From: Leucobacter weissii
GTDB taxonomy: Bacteria; Actinomycetota; Actinomycetes; Actinomycetales; Microbacteriaceae
Assembly: GCF_017565745.1 (NCBI RefSeq)
Contig: NZ_JAGDYM010000004.1
Span: 186,001 to 250,000, forward strand
Direction: 5' to 3'
DNA: 64,000 nucleotides
Within the stretch, counting starts at the first letter, position 1; each line of letters starts with the position of its first letter. The notes beneath the pieces are model-generated. The model saw nothing but the letters and a program-made list of their open reading frames with translations, had not been told where the DNA came from and did not search any database. Positions 22,235-32,237 of this stretch are shown here, one piece after another. The translations under genes were made by a program, and so were the position numbers.

Positions 22235-24673
22235 ATGTCCGAGAGCCTCGAAGTCCACGGCGTCGAGAAGGACGACCTGACGCTTCCCGAGCCCACCCCC
22301 GGCCATTTCCGGTGGTGGCTGCTGCACCACCTGCAGTACACGGTCGGCACCGACCCGGAGCACGCCTCGCGCTTCGACTGGCGCATGGCGCTCTCGCACA
22401 CGATCCGGGATCGCGCGATGGCGCCCTGGTTCGAGGCCACCAGGCGCACCTGGGACGAGGACCGCAAACGCGTCTACTACCTGTCGATGGAGTTCCTCAT
22501 CGGCCGTCTGCTCGAGGACGCCGCGATCAACCTCGGCCTCCGCGACGTGGCGGCCGAGGTGCTGGAGGGACTCGGCCTCGACTTCTCGGAGATCGCCGAC
22601 GACGAGCCCGACGCGGCGCTCGGCAACGGCGGCCTGGGCAGGCTCGCCGCCTGCTTCATGGAGTCGATGGCCACTCTCGGCTGCCCGGGGTACGGCTACG
22701 GGCTGCGCTACGAGCACGGGCTCTTCAAACAGGGCTTCGACGGAGGGCGCCAGGTCGAGGCCCCCGAGAACTGGCTGGTCGCCGACAATCCGTGGAACTT
22801 CACCCGCCCGGAGTCGGCCTATCAGGTCGGCCTCCGCGGCGACGTCGTGGAGGAGGACGGCCGCTCGGTCTGGCGGCCGCGCTTCCAGGTCCTCGCGGCG
22901 GCCCACGACACGCCGGTCGTGGGCTACCGGGGGCGCTGGGCCAACACCCTGCGCCTGTGGGCGGCGCTGCCGGGGGCCGAGCTCTTCGACCTGGACCGCT
23001 TCAACGCCGGCGACTTCACCGCCGCGGCCGAGCCCGAGGCCTGGGCGCGCAGTCTCAGCCGCGTGCTCTACCCCAACGACTCGACGGACCGCGGCAAGGA
23101 ACTGCGGCTGACGCAGGAGTACTTCCTCACCTCCGCCTCCGTGCAGGACATCCTCCGCCGCTACCTCAAGGGGCACGACGAGCTGCGCCGCCTGCCCGAG
23201 CACGTCGCCATCCAGATGAACGACACCCACCCGGCCATCGCCGGTCCCGAGCTCGTCCGCCTGCTCGTCGACGAGCACGGCTTCGACTTCGCCGCCGCTG
23301 CGGAGCTGGCCAACAGGGTGCTCGGCTACACGAACCACACGCTGCTCCCCGAGGCGCTCGAGCGCTGGTCGGTCGACCTCATGCGCAAGGTGCTGCCGCG
23401 CCACCTGCAGATCATCGAGCGGCTCGACGCCCACGAGGTCGAACTGCACGGGCCCCGCCCCGAGGGCGTCGGGCTGATCGAGCACGGCCAGGTGAAGATG
23501 GGCGAGCTGGCCTTCCTCAGCAGCCACCGGGTCAACGGCGTCTCGGCGCTGCACAGCGACCTCGTCAGGACGGAGCTGTTCCCCGCGCTCGACGCCAGGC
23601 ATCCCGGGCGGATCGTCAACATCACCAACGGCGTCACGCCGCGACGCTGGATCAAGCTGGCCAACCCGCCGCTCGCCCGTCTCATCACCGACACGATCGG
23701 GGAGGGCTGGGAGACCGACCTCGACCGGCTGCGCGAACTCGAGGGCCACGTCGACGACCCGAGCTTCCGCGAGGCCTTCGGCCGGACGAAGCATCTGGCC
23801 AAGGAGCGCTTCGCCGGCTGGCTGCGGAGCGAGCACGGCGTCGACGTGCCGGTCGGCGCCCTCGTCGACGCCCAGGTCAAGCGGATCCACGAATACAAGC
23901 GCCAGCTGCTCAACATCCTCTGGACCATCGCGCACTGGCAGCGGATCAAGCGGGATCCAGGCGCCGGCTGGGTGCCCCGGGTCAAGGTCTTCGGCGGCAA
24001 GGCCGCACCCAGCTACCACGTCGCCAAGGACATCATCCGCCTCGTCAACGATGTCGGCGCGGTGCTCAACGACGATCCCGAGACCCGGGATCTGCTGCGC
24101 GTCGTCTATCCGCCCAACTACAACGTCTCGATGGCCGAGAAGCTCATCCCCGCGGCCGACCTGTCGGAGCAGATCTCCACCGCAGGCATGGAGGCCTCGG
24201 GAACGGGCAACATGAAGTTCGCGCTGAACGGCGCGCTCACCATCGGCACCCTCGACGGGGCCAACGTCGAGATCCGGGAGCAGGTCGGGCCCGAGAACTT
24301 CTTCCTCTTCGGGCTGACCGCCGAGGAGGTCGCGGTGCGCCGGGCCGAGCCCGATCACGCGCGAGCCGCGATCGAGCAGAGCGAACCGCTGCGCGACGTC
24401 CTGCAGGCCATCGCCGAGGGGACCTTCAGCCCGGAGGATCCGCATCGCTACGGGGGGCTGCTCGATCTGCTCTGGAACAGCGACTGGTTCCTCGTCGCCT
24501 CGGACTTCGCCGCCTACGACGCGGCGCAGACCGAGGTCGACCGGGTCTACCGCGATCCCGAGCGCTGGCAGCGCATGGCGATCCTCAACGTCGCCCGGAT
24601 GGGCCACTTCAGCTCGGACCGCTCGATCCGGCAGTACATGAGCGAGATCTGGGACATCGTCCCCGCGCTGTAG
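22235..24673 (+). CDS. glgP: Glycogen phosphorylase
   Basis: An 812-residue GT35 phosphorylase, the normal length. It releases glucose-1-phosphate from alpha-1,4-glucan ends. Visible motifs: YYLSMEFLIGR (about 80-90), GNGGLGRLAACFMESMATL (about 130-148), HEYKRQLLNIL (about 552-562) and the pyridoxal-phosphate lysine K661 in GTGNMKFALNGALTIGTLDG. Start ATG 22235 has AGGAG 4 nt upstream; a possible leaderless GTG at 22178 would add 19 residues. It is the first gene of the glycogen cluster, separated from glgB by 338 bp. It is cytosolic and catabolic, although grouped with the synthetic genes. Confidence 0.95.
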   Translation: MSESLEVHGVEKDDLTLPEPTPGHFRWWLLHHLQYTVGTDPEHASRFDWRMALSHTIRDRAMAPWFEATRRTWDEDRKRVYYLSMEFLIGRLLEDAAINLGLRDVAAEVLEGLGLDFSEIADDEPDAALGNGGLGRLAACFMESMATLGCPGYGYGLRYEHGLFKQGFDGGRQVEAPENWLVADNPWNFTRPESAYQVGLRGDVVEEDGRSVWRPRFQVLAAAHDTPVVGYRGRWANTLRLWAALPGAELFDLDRFNAGDFTAAAEPEAWARSLSRVLYPNDSTDRGKELRLTQEYFLTSASVQDILRRYLKGHDELRRLPEHVAIQMNDTHPAIAGPELVRLLVDEHGFDFAAAAELANRVLGYTNHTLLPEALERWSVDLMRKVLPRHLQIIERLDAHEVELHGPRPEGVGLIEHGQVKMGELAFLSSHRVNGVSALHSDLVRTELFPALDARHPGRIVNITNGVTPRRWIKLANPPLARLITDTIGEGWETDLDRLRELEGHVDDPSFREAFGRTKHLAKERFAGWLRSEHGVDVPVGALVDAQVKRIHEYKRQLLNILWTIAHWQRIKRDPGAGWVPRVKVFGGKAAPSYHVAKDIIRLVNDVGAVLNDDPETRDLLRVVYPPNYNVSMAEKLIPAADLSEQISTAGMEASGTGNMKFALNGALTIGTLDGANVEIREQVGPENFFLFGLTAEEVAVRRAEPDHARAAIEQSEPLRDVLQAIAEGTFSPEDPHRYGGLLDLLWNSDWFLVASDFAAYDAAQTEVDRVYRDPERWQRMAILNVARMGHFSSDRSIRQYMSEIWDIVPAL

Positions 24674-25011
24674 GGGTCGCGTTCAGCCCCCGTAGCTCCC
24701 GAACTGCAGTTCGGGAGGATCCTGCAGCCCGGGAGGAAATTGTTCCCCCGAAAGCGTCCTCCCGAACTGCGATCTCCGCCCGAACCGAACGCCGCTCCCC
24801 GCTTTCGCCGCGCTGACGGCCGCCGGTGAGCGGGCGCGGGGGCGCCCTCCGACGCGCTCAGGGCACGGTGCGCGTCGCGCTGCTTGAAGGTGCCGGCGCC
24901 CGCGGGTCGGCGCGCCGACATGAACATGTGTCGAACTTATGCACTTCGGGGCATCCCGAGTCCGCCCTCAGTGGTTAGATGGGGGTATAGGCCAAGCTGA
25001 GGGAGACCGAA
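24674..25011 (+). promoter_or_regulatory. Intergenic region glgP-glgB with hairpins and probable glgB promoter
   Basis: The left third holds the palindromes described at 24696-24771, probably ending glgP transcription. The middle (24772-24900) shows nothing I can assign. ACAT-GAAC-ATGT (24918-24929) is a small dyad. The right end is less GC-rich and contains TTAGAT (24974-24979) and GTATAG as -10 candidates for glgB. The ribosome site GAGGGAG precedes the ATG at 25012. Confidence 0.4.
24696..24771. repeat. Alternative-folding palindrome element after glgP
   Basis: CTCCCGAACTG/CAGTTCGGGAG (24696-24717) is a perfect 22-bp palindrome. Its right arm can instead pair as a 14-bp stem, GCAGTTCGGGAGGA (24706-24719) with 24758-24771. 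The 10-mer CCCGAACTGC in these arms also forms the hairpin arms at 19537-19546 and 19568-19577. It may be a terminator and a copy of a dispersed palindromic repeat. Confidence 0.5.
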
Positions 25012-27201
25012 ATGGCTGGGGAGAGCGCGGCACCGTTCGCACTCGACGCAGCCGCGGCTCGGCGGATCGCCGGGGGGACCCACGCGGATCCCTTCGCGGT
25101 GCTCGGCCCCTCCGACGACGGCCGCCACATCGTGGCGCACCTGCCCGGCGCCGAGCGCGTCTGGGCGGTCAACGACACCGATCGCGCCGAGCTGCACCCT
25201 CACTCCGACGCCGAGGCGGTGTTCGTCGGCGCTGCGCTGCCCTTCTACCGTCTCCGCATCCAGTGGCCCGGCGGCGCCGTCGAGGAGCGGGAGGACCCCT
25301 ACCGCTTCGGCCCGGTGCTGGGGCAGATCGACGAGTACCTGATCGGCGAGGGCACCCACCGGCGCTTGTGGGAGGTGCTCGGCGCCCACCGGATCACCCA
25401 TGAACGCGCCGACGGCGTCCACTTCGCGGTGTGGGCGCCGAATGCCGAGCGGGTGTCGATCGTGGGCGACTTCAACGGCTGGAACCCGACCGCGCACCCC
25501 ATGCGCTCCCGGGGCGCGACCGGGGTGTGGGAGATCTTCCTGCCCGGGCTCGGCGAGGGCGCCGTCTACAAGTACGACATCCTGGGCGAGGGAGGGCGTC
25601 AGCTCCCGCTGAAGGCGGATCCCGTCGGCTTCGGCAGCGAGCACCCGCCGGCGACCGGATCGGTGGTGCGGCCGCTCGGCCGGCACCGCTGGCAGGACGC
25701 GGGCTGGATCGACCGGCGCGCCGCGATCAATGCCGTCGACGCCCCGATGAGCGTCTACGAGGTGCATCTGGGATCCTGGCGGCGCGCGGCGGGGGAGCGC
25801 CCGCTCTCGTACCTCGAGCTGGCGACGGAGCTGGTCGACTACGCGGCCGACCTCGGGTTCACCCATCTCGAGGTGATGCCGATCAGCGAGCACCCCTTCG
25901 ACGGTTCCTGGGGCTACCAGCCGATCGGCCTGTTCGCTCCCACGGTCCGGCACGGCACGCCCGAGGAGTTTGCGGCCCTCGTGGATCGCGCGCACGCGCG
26001 CGGGCTCGGCATGATCGCCGACTGGGTGCCCGGCCACTTCCCGACCGATCAGCACGGGCTGGGACGCTTCGACGGCACCGCCCTCTACGAGCACCGCGAT
26101 CCGCGCGAGGGCTTCCATCCCGACTGGAACACGCTCATCTTCAATTACGGCCGGCCCGAGGTGCTGAACTATCTCGTGTCGAACGCGCTCTACTGGCTCG
26201 ACGAGTACCATCTCGACGGCCTGCGCGTCGACGCGGTGGCGTCGATGATCTACCGCGACTACTCGCGCCGCGCGGGGGAGTGGATCCCCAACGCGGACGG
26301 CGGCCGCGAGAACTACGAGGCGATCGAGTTCCTGCGCCGCGTCAACGTCGCCGCCTACGGCGAGCATCCGGGCATCGCCATGATCGCGGAGGAGTCGACG
26401 ACCTTCCCGGGGGTGAGTCACGGCGTCGACCGGGGCGGCCTGGGCTTCGGCTACAAGTGGAACCTCGGCTGGATGAACGACTCGCTGAGCTATTTCGGCA
26501 AGGATCCGGTCTACCGGAGGCATCACCACGACCAACTGACCTTCGGGATCACCTACGCCTTCACCGAGAACTTCGTGCTGCCGATCAGTCACGACGAGGT
26601 GGTCCACGGCAAGGGCTCGATGTACGGCAGGATGCCGGGGAACCATGCCGACAAGCTCGGCAATCTCAAGGCGTTCTACGGCTACATGTGGGGCTACCCC
26701 GGCAAGAAGCTCCTCTTCATGGGTCAGGAGTTCGGGCAGCCGGCCGAGTGGGATCACGGCTCAGAGCTGGACTGGGGCGTGCTCCGGGATCCCGGCCATG
26801 CCGGCGTGCAGAGCCTCGTCCGCGATCTCAACCGCCTGTACCGCGCGCAGCCCGCCCTGCACCGCGGCGACGCCGACGGCCGCGGCTTCCAGTGGTTGCT
26901 CGTGGACGCGGTCGACGACCAGGTCTTCGCCTGGCTGCGGCGCGGCGCACCCGGCGATCCCCACGTCGTCGTCGTCCTGAACCTCACGCCGGTCGAGCGC
27001 ACGGGCTACCGCGTCGGCTTCCCGGTGCCCGGGCGCTGGACCGAGGCGCTCAACACCGACTCGGAGGCCTACGGCGGCGGCAACCGCGGCAACACGGGCG
27101 CGATCGAGACCGAGGAGGTGCCGGCCGGCGACGAGGCCCAGTCGGCGATGCTCACCCTGCCACCACTCTCAGCCATCTACTTCGTGGAGGAACGGTCATG
27201 A
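25012..27201 (+). CDS. glgB: 1,4-alpha-glucan branching enzyme
   Basis: A 729-residue GH13 branching enzyme of normal length. An N-terminal carbohydrate-binding-like region (about 20-110) precedes a CBM48 domain (about 128-215, VGDFNGWNP). The TIM barrel has nucleophile D407 ([15 protein letters not shown]), acid/base E460 ([14 protein letters not shown]) and D528 ([13 protein letters not shown]). It forms alpha-1,6 branches in glycogen. GAGGGAG precedes the ATG. The stop overlaps the glgC start as ATGA, so branching and ADP-glucose synthesis are translationally coupled. Confidence 0.96.
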   Translation: MAGESAAPFALDAAAARRIAGGTHADPFAVLGPSDDGRHIVAHLPGAERVWAVNDTDRAELHPHSDAEAVFVGAALPFYRLRIQWPGGAVEEREDPYRFGPVLGQIDEYLIGEGTHRRLWEVLGAHRITHERADGVHFAVWAPNAERVSIVGDFNGWNPTAHPMRSRGATGVWEIFLPGLGEGAVYKYDILGEGGRQLPLKADPVGFGSEHPPATGSVVRPLGRHRWQDAGWIDRRAAINAVDAPMSVYEVHLGSWRRAAGERPLSYLELATELVDYAADLGFTHLEVMPISEHPFDGSWGYQPIGLFAPTVRHGTPEEFAALVDRAHARGLGMIADWVPGHFPTDQHGLGRFDGTALYEHRDPREGFHPDWNTLIFNYGRPEVLNYLVSNALYWLDEYHLDGLRVDAVASMIYRDYSRRAGEWIPNADGGRENYEAIEFLRRVNVAAYGEHPGIAMIAEESTTFPGVSHGVDRGGLGFGYKWNLGWMNDSLSYFGKDPVYRRHHHDQLTFGITYAFTENFVLPISHDEVVHGKGSMYGRMPGNHADKLGNLKAFYGYMWGYPGKKLLFMGQEFGQPAEWDHGSELDWGVLRDPGHAGVQSLVRDLNRLYRAQPALHRGDADGRGFQWLLVDAVDDQVFAWLRRGAPGDPHVVVVLNLTPVERTGYRVGFPVPGRWTEALNTDSEAYGGGNRGNTGAIETEEVPAGDEAQSAMLTLPPLSAIYFVEERS

Positions 27202-28496
27202 CGGTGAATCCCTATCAGAACCGGAGCAACGGCGCCCACACCCGGCTCTCGAGCCAGACCATGGCCTTCGTCCTGGCGGGCGGCCGCGGCAGCAGGCTCG
27301 AGGAGCTCACGGATCGCCGCGCGAAACCCGCGGTGCACTTCGGCGGCAAGTCGCGCATCATCGACTTCCCGCTCTCGAACGCCCTCAACTCGGGGATCCG
27401 CAAGATGGCGGTGGCCACGCAGTACAAGGCGCACTCGCTGATCCGGCATCTGCAGCGCGGCTGGAACTTCTTCCGGGCCGAGCGCAACGAGTATCTCGAC
27501 ATCCTCCCGGCCAGCCAGCGCGTCGAGGAGAGCAAGTGGTATCTCGGCACCGCCGACGCCGTGACGCAGAACATCGACATCGTCGACGACTACGACGTGA
27601 AGTACGTGATCGTCCTCGCCGGGGATCACGTCTACAAGATGGACTACGAGATCATGCTGCGCCAGCACGTGGAGACCGGCGCCGACGTCACGGTCGGCTG
27701 CCTCACGGTGCCCCGCGAGGAGGGATCCAGCTTCGGCATCATGCACGTCGACGACCGCGGCCGCATCGTCGACTTCCTGGAGAAGCCCGCCGATCCGCCC
27801 GGCACCCCGGAGGATCCCGACAGCGCGCTCGCCTCGATGGGCATCTACGTGTTCGACTGGTCGTTCCTGCGCGACCTGCTGCTGCTCGACGCCGACGATA
27901 CGAGCTCCCGGCACGATTTCGGCTACGATCTGATCCCCGCGATCGTGCGCGGCGGCAACGCCTATGCGCACCGCTTCAGCGAGTCGTGCGTGATGACCGG
28001 GCTCGAGACCGAGCCCTACTGGCGCGACGTGGGCACGATCGACTCGTTCTGGCAGGCGAACATCGACCTCACGGAGTTCATCCCCGCGCTCGACCTCTAC
28101 GACAACGCCTGGCCGATCTGGACCTACGCCGAGCTGACCCCGCCGGCGAAGTTCATCCACGACGATGACGGCCGGCGCGGGCAGGCGATCCAGTCGCTGA
28201 TCTCGGGGGACTGCATCATCAGCGGCTCCGACGTGCGCAACTCGCTGCTGTTCACCGGCGGCCGCGTGCACTCCTACTCCTCGCTCGACCACGTGGTGCT
28301 GCTGCCCTACGTCGAGGTGGCGCGGGGCGCGCAGCTCAGCCGCTGCGTGATCGACAGCCGGGTCAGCGTCCCCGAGGGGCTCGTGGTGGGGGAGGATCCG
28401 GAGGAGGACGAGAAGTGGTTCCGGCGCACGCCGGGGGGCATCGTGCTGGTCACGCAGCCCATGCTGGACCGGCGCTCCGCCGCCTTGGAGCGATGA
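27198..28496 (+). CDS. glgC: Glucose-1-phosphate adenylyltransferase
   Basis: A 432-residue ADP-glucose pyrophosphorylase. Nucleotide-binding loop [27 protein letters not shown] is spread over about 27-53. YLGTADAV (about 114-121), the [12 protein letters not shown] catalytic-metal region and SSFGIM are followed by the effector/substrate stretch [14 protein letters not shown] (about 279-292) and a C-terminal left-handed beta-helix. It makes ADP-glucose from ATP and glucose-1-phosphate, the committed step of glycogen synthesis. GGAGG lies 7 nt before the ATG inside the end of glgB. In many actinobacteria glgC is divergent from glgA; here both run in the same direction. Confidence 0.96.
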   Translation: MTVNPYQNRSNGAHTRLSSQTMAFVLAGGRGSRLEELTDRRAKPAVHFGGKSRIIDFPLSNALNSGIRKMAVATQYKAHSLIRHLQRGWNFFRAERNEYLDILPASQRVEESKWYLGTADAVTQNIDIVDDYDVKYVIVLAGDHVYKMDYEIMLRQHVETGADVTVGCLTVPREEGSSFGIMHVDDRGRIVDFLEKPADPPGTPEDPDSALASMGIYVFDWSFLRDLLLLDADDTSSRHDFGYDLIPAIVRGGNAYAHRFSESCVMTGLETEPYWRDVGTIDSFWQANIDLTEFIPALDLYDNAWPIWTYAELTPPAKFIHDDDGRRGQAIQSLISGDCIISGSDVRNSLLFTGGRVHSYSSLDHVVLLPYVEVARGAQLSRCVIDSRVSVPEGLVVGEDPEEDEKWFRRTPGGIVLVTQPMLDRRSAALER

Positions 28497-28507
28497 GCGC
28501 CTCGGGG

Positions 28508-28524
28508 GTCCCCGAATCGGGGAC
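28508..28524 (+). terminator. Small hairpin between glgC and glgA
   Basis: GTCCCCG-AAT-CGGGGAC forms a 7-bp stem with a 3-nt loop 11 nt after the glgC stop. No T tract. It might partially terminate transcription or stabilise the glgBC mRNA end; the rest of the 108-bp gap ends in GAGGGGAGGG ahead of glgA. Confidence 0.4.
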
Positions 28525-28604
28525 GCATCTGCGGGTGCCGCCGGTCCGATGACCGGTGCTCGCATCACCGACCCGGTGGATGAACGGACGAGAGGAGGGG
28601 AGGG

Positions 28605-30062
28605 ATGGCTCGACCGCTGCGCCGCGTGCTGTCCGTGGCCTCGGAGTGCGCCCCGCTGCTGAAGACCGGCGGTCTCGCCGACGTCGTCGGCGCGCTGCCG
28701 GCCGCGCTCGAACCGCTGGGATGGCGGTCGAGGATCCTGATGCCCGCCTACCCGGGCCTGCTCCACCGCGCCGGGCGCTCCCGTCGGGTCTGGCGGGACG
28801 ACGATCTCTTCGGCGGCCCGGCCGCCGTGCGGCACGCCAAGCACGCCGGGCTCGATCTGCTGCTGCTCGACGCGCCCCATCTCTTCGACCGGCCCGGGGG
28901 CCCCTACGCCGTCGAGGGCCGCGACCATCCCGACAACCACGTCCGCTTCGCCGCGCTCTCCTGGGTCGGGGCGAGGCTCGCGATCGAGGGCACGGTCGAC
29001 CGCTGGCGCCCGGATGTCGTGCACGCCCACGACTGGCAGGCCGGCCTGGTGCCCTCGTACCTGAAATACGCGGGATCCGCGGTGCCCTCCGTCCTCACGA
29101 TCCACAACATCGCGTTCCAGGGGATCTTCGGCGCCGACCAGCTCGATCCGCTGCGTCTGCCGAGCTGGGATTTCCACTCGGACGCGCTCGAGTACCACGG
29201 CCTCGTCAGCGCGCTGAAGGCGGGCCTGGTGCATGCCGCGCGGGTCACCACGGTGAGCCCCAGCTATGCGGAGGAGCTGGGCACGCCGCAGTTCGGCTTC
29301 GGGCTCGAGGGGGTCGTCGCCGCCCGGCGGGCGAGGGGCGAGATGAGCGGGATCCTCAACGGCATCGACACCGCGGTGTGGGATCCGGCGGCAGATCCGC
29401 ACGTCGCGCCCTTCTCCGCCGGCGATCCGCGGGGGAAGGCGCTCGCCCGTCGCGCGCTGCTCGAGGAGTTCGGGCTCGACGAGCCGAGCGGGCCGCTGGC
29501 CGTGGTGATCACCCGGCTCACCCACCAGAAGGGGATCGATCTGCTGCTCGAGGCGCTGCCCGGCTTCATCGGGGCAGGCGGTGCGGTGGTCGTGCTCGGA
29601 TCCGGCGATCCCGGCTACGAGCACGGGCTGGCGCAACTGGCCGCGGCGCACCCGCGCGCGGCAGGGGTGCGCATCGGCTACGACGAGGCGCTCAGCCACC
29701 GCATGTACGCGGGCGGCGATCTCGTGCTCGTGCCCTCCCGCTTCGAACCCTGCGGCCTCACCCAGCTCTACGGGCTGCGCTACGGCGCGGTGCCGGTCGT
29801 CGCGGCCACGGGGGGCCTGCGCGACACCGTCGTCGATGCGACGCCGGAGCGCCTCGCCGACGGCACGGCGACCGGCTTCTCGTTCGGCGAGGACGGGGCG
29901 ATCGACGCCGCCGGGCTGCGCGCGGCGCTCGACCGCGCGCGCGAGCTGCACGCCGATCGCGAGGCGTGGTCGCGCCTGCGCGAGCGGGCGATGCGCGCGC
30001 CGTTCGGCTGGGCCGCGTCCGCGGCGCGCTACGCCGGGCTGTTCGAGGAACTCGCCCGATGA
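28605..30062 (+). CDS. glgA: Glycogen synthase (GT5, ADP-glucose type)
   Basis: A 485-residue GT5 synthase. The ADP-glucose loop KTGGLADVVGALPAAL starts at K20, HDWQAG lies near 144-149, ITRLTHQKGIDLL near 304-316, and the catalytic E381 sits in SRFEPCGLTQLYGLRYG. The bacterial KTGGL type and length (about 480) distinguish it from the actinobacterial GT4 GlgM/GlgA proteins of about 390 residues. It extends alpha-1,4-glucan. GGGAGGG precedes the ATG. Its stop overlaps the ATG of a 7-codon frame leading to glgX. Confidence 0.93.
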   Translation: MARPLRRVLSVASECAPLLKTGGLADVVGALPAALEPLGWRSRILMPAYPGLLHRAGRSRRVWRDDDLFGGPAAVRHAKHAGLDLLLLDAPHLFDRPGGPYAVEGRDHPDNHVRFAALSWVGARLAIEGTVDRWRPDVVHAHDWQAGLVPSYLKYAGSAVPSVLTIHNIAFQGIFGADQLDPLRLPSWDFHSDALEYHGLVSALKAGLVHAARVTTVSPSYAEELGTPQFGFGLEGVVAARRARGEMSGILNGIDTAVWDPAADPHVAPFSAGDPRGKALARRALLEEFGLDEPSGPLAVVITRLTHQKGIDLLLEALPGFIGAGGAVVVLGSGDPGYEHGLAQLAAAHPRAAGVRIGYDEALSHRMYAGGDLVLVPSRFEPCGLTQLYGLRYGAVPVVAATGGLRDTVVDATPERLADGTATGFSFGEDGAIDAAGLRAALDRARELHADREAWSRLRERAMRAPFGWAASAARYAGLFEELAR

Positions 30063-30082
30063 GCGCGGGCGGCCGCCGATGA
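30059..30082 (+). CDS. Seven-codon minicistron between glgA and glgX
   Basis: ATG 30059 overlaps the glgA stop as ATGA and reads MSAGGRR, stopping at TGA 30080-30082. That stop in turn overlaps the glgX ATG as ATGA. The 11-mer ATGAGCGCGGG occurs at 30059-30069 and again at 30079-30089, so the minicistron probably arose by duplication of the glgX start. It could pass terminating ribosomes from glgA to glgX. Real translation is unproven. Confidence 0.3.
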   Translation: MSAGGRR

Positions 30083-32232
30083 GCGCGGGTCGCGACGCGG
30101 CGCACACCGGACCGCGGCGCCCGGTCGGGCTGGGACGATCCCAGCCCCTCGGTGCGATCCCCGACGCCTACGGCGTCAACGTCGCCGTCTGGGCGCCAGA
30201 GGCGTCCCGGCTGTTCTTCTGCCTGTTCCACGACGACGGCGGCGAGGAGCGGATCGAGCTGCCGTACCGCGACGGCGACGTCTGGCACGCGCATCTCGGG
30301 GGGATCGGGCCGGGCGCGCGCTACGGCCTGCGCGCGGAGGGCTCGCATCGCGTCGCGGCGGGCGCGCGCTTCAATCCGCACAAGCTGCTCATCGATCCCT
30401 ACGCCCGCGCCCTCGACGCCCCACTGCGCTGGCACCCGCTCATGAGCGACGACACGGCCGGCGGGCTCGTGCTCGACACCCGCGACAGCGCCGCCGTCGT
30501 GCCGAAGGGGGTCGTGGCCGGGCCGGCCGAGGGCGCGGATCCCGCCGCCAACCGGCCGAACCACCTGCTGAGCGATCTCGTGATCTACGAGGCGCATGTG
30601 CGGGGCATCTCGGCGACGCACCCGGAGGTGCCGGCGGAGCTGCGCGGCAGCTACGCGGGCATGGCGCATCCCGCGATCGTCGAGCACCTCGTCTCGCTCG
30701 GCGTGAACGCGGTCGAGCTGCTGCCGGTGCAGGCGTTCTTCGACGATCAGCACCTCGTGCGCTCCGGCCTCACGAACTACTGGGGCTACCAGCCGATCGC
30801 CTGGCTCGCGCCCGAACCGCGCTACGCGAGCCGCCCGGAGGCCGCGGACGTCGAGCTGCGCCACCTGGTGCACACGCTGCACGCGGCGGGCATCGAGGTG
30901 ATCGCCGACGTCGTCTTCAACCACACCGGAGAGGGCGATGACGGCGGGCCCACGCTCGCCTATCGCGGCCTCCACAACACCGGCTACTACCGGCTCACCG
31001 ACGGGGGCGGCTACGTCAACGACACCGGAACCGGCAACACCCTCGCCGTCGACCGGCCGATGGTGCTGCGCCTCGTGCTCGACGCCCTGCGGCACTGGGC
31101 GACGCGGTACGGGATCGACGGCTTCCGTTTCGACCTCGCGACGACCCTCGGTCGCACCCCGCACGGCTTCGACCCGAACGGAGCGTTCTTCCAGGCGGTG
31201 CGTCAGGATCCCGTGCTCGCCGGGGTCAAGCTGATCGCCGAGCCCTGGGATCTCGGCCCGGGCGGCTACCAGCTCGGAGGCTTCCCGCACCCCTGGTCGG
31301 AGTGGAACGACCGCTTCCGCGACGGCGTGCGCCGGGCCTGGCGCGGCGACGCGATCGGGCAGGTGGGCCTCGGGTCGCTGCTGCTCGGCTCGGCCGGGCA
31401 CTTCGAGCACTCGGGCCGCGCCGCGACCGCCTCGGTGAACTTCGTGACGGCCCACGACGGCTTCACCCTCGCCGATGTCGTCTCCTACGCCCGGAAGCAC
31501 AACGAGGCGAACGGCGAGGACGGCCGCGACGGTCACGACGACAACCACTCCGACAACCTCGGCGTCGAGGGGCCGAGCGACGATCCGGCGATCGCGGCGG
31601 CCCGCGCCCGCCGCGCGCGCGGGATACTCGCCACCCTGCTGATCGCGCAGGGCGTGCCGATGCTGCTGGCGGGCGACGAGATCGGCAACAGCCAGGGCGG
31701 CAACAACAACGCGTACGCCCAGGACAACGAGATCGGCTGGGTCGACTGGTCGGATCCCGATGCCGAGCTGCTCGGGATCGCGCGGCGGCTCATCGCCCTC
31801 CGCCGCAGGCATCCGGTGCTGCGCCAGCACACCTTCCTCCACGGCATCGAGCGCCGCGACGGGCACCGCGACGTGGTCTGGCGGCGCGCCGACGGCGCCG
31901 AGCCCAGCGTGGAGGACTGGCACGATCCCGAGCAGCGCTGCATCGTCGCCGCGGTGCGGGGCGCCGCGGGCGAGGCGTGGGGCGAGAGCCTCACGGGCGT
32001 GGTGCTCGTGATCCTGAACACCGGGGACGACACCGAGGTGCGGCTGCCGGAGCCCGATGCGCGTCCCGGTGACGGCGGTGCGGGCGATCCGCCCGGGCCG
32101 GAGGATCCGCCGGGGTGGTTCGTCGAGATCGACACCGCGCGCCCCGAGGCCGCCGGCGCGGTGACCTCGTCGTACCCGGCGGCCGCGCAGTCCGTGGTCG
32201 TGCTCTCGACCGTTCCGCCCGACGAAAGGTGA
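30079..32232 (+). CDS. glgX: Glycogen debranching enzyme
   Basis: A 717-residue GH13_11 isoamylase-type enzyme. A CBM48 domain (about 20-115) precedes YEAHVRGISATHPEVP (about 170-185). The TIM barrel has D352 (GFRFDLATTLGR), E388 (LIAEPWDLG) and D460 (FVTAHDGFTLADV). It cuts alpha-1,6 branches left after phosphorylase action. Start is ATG 30079, overlapping the minicistron stop. The C-terminus has a Pro/Gly/Asp-rich insertion (about 660-685) before a final beta-strand region, a low-complexity feature not usual in the family. Confidence 0.93.
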   Translation: MSAGRDAAHTGPRRPVGLGRSQPLGAIPDAYGVNVAVWAPEASRLFFCLFHDDGGEERIELPYRDGDVWHAHLGGIGPGARYGLRAEGSHRVAAGARFNPHKLLIDPYARALDAPLRWHPLMSDDTAGGLVLDTRDSAAVVPKGVVAGPAEGADPAANRPNHLLSDLVIYEAHVRGISATHPEVPAELRGSYAGMAHPAIVEHLVSLGVNAVELLPVQAFFDDQHLVRSGLTNYWGYQPIAWLAPEPRYASRPEAADVELRHLVHTLHAAGIEVIADVVFNHTGEGDDGGPTLAYRGLHNTGYYRLTDGGGYVNDTGTGNTLAVDRPMVLRLVLDALRHWATRYGIDGFRFDLATTLGRTPHGFDPNGAFFQAVRQDPVLAGVKLIAEPWDLGPGGYQLGGFPHPWSEWNDRFRDGVRRAWRGDAIGQVGLGSLLLGSAGHFEHSGRAATASVNFVTAHDGFTLADVVSYARKHNEANGEDGRDGHDDNHSDNLGVEGPSDDPAIAAARARRARGILATLLIAQGVPMLLAGDEIGNSQGGNNNAYAQDNEIGWVDWSDPDAELLGIARRLIALRRRHPVLRQHTFLHGIERRDGHRDVVWRRADGAEPSVEDWHDPEQRCIVAAVRGAAGEAWGESLTGVVLVILNTGDDTEVRLPEPDARPGDGGAGDPPGPEDPPGWFVEIDTARPEAAGAVTSSYPAAAQSVVVLSTVPPDER

Positions 32233-32237
32233 CCCGA

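Noticed and set aside
22094..24607. 837-codon minus-strand open frame opposite glgP
   Set aside because: It is the antisense shadow of a perfectly conserved phosphorylase. Long antisense frames are expected in very high-GC genes, and the peptide has no recognisable domain.
27177..30107. 976-codon minus-strand open frame opposite glgC-glgA
   Set aside because: Spans two unrelated, clearly functional plus-strand genes and the gap between them; composition is that of a GC shadow.
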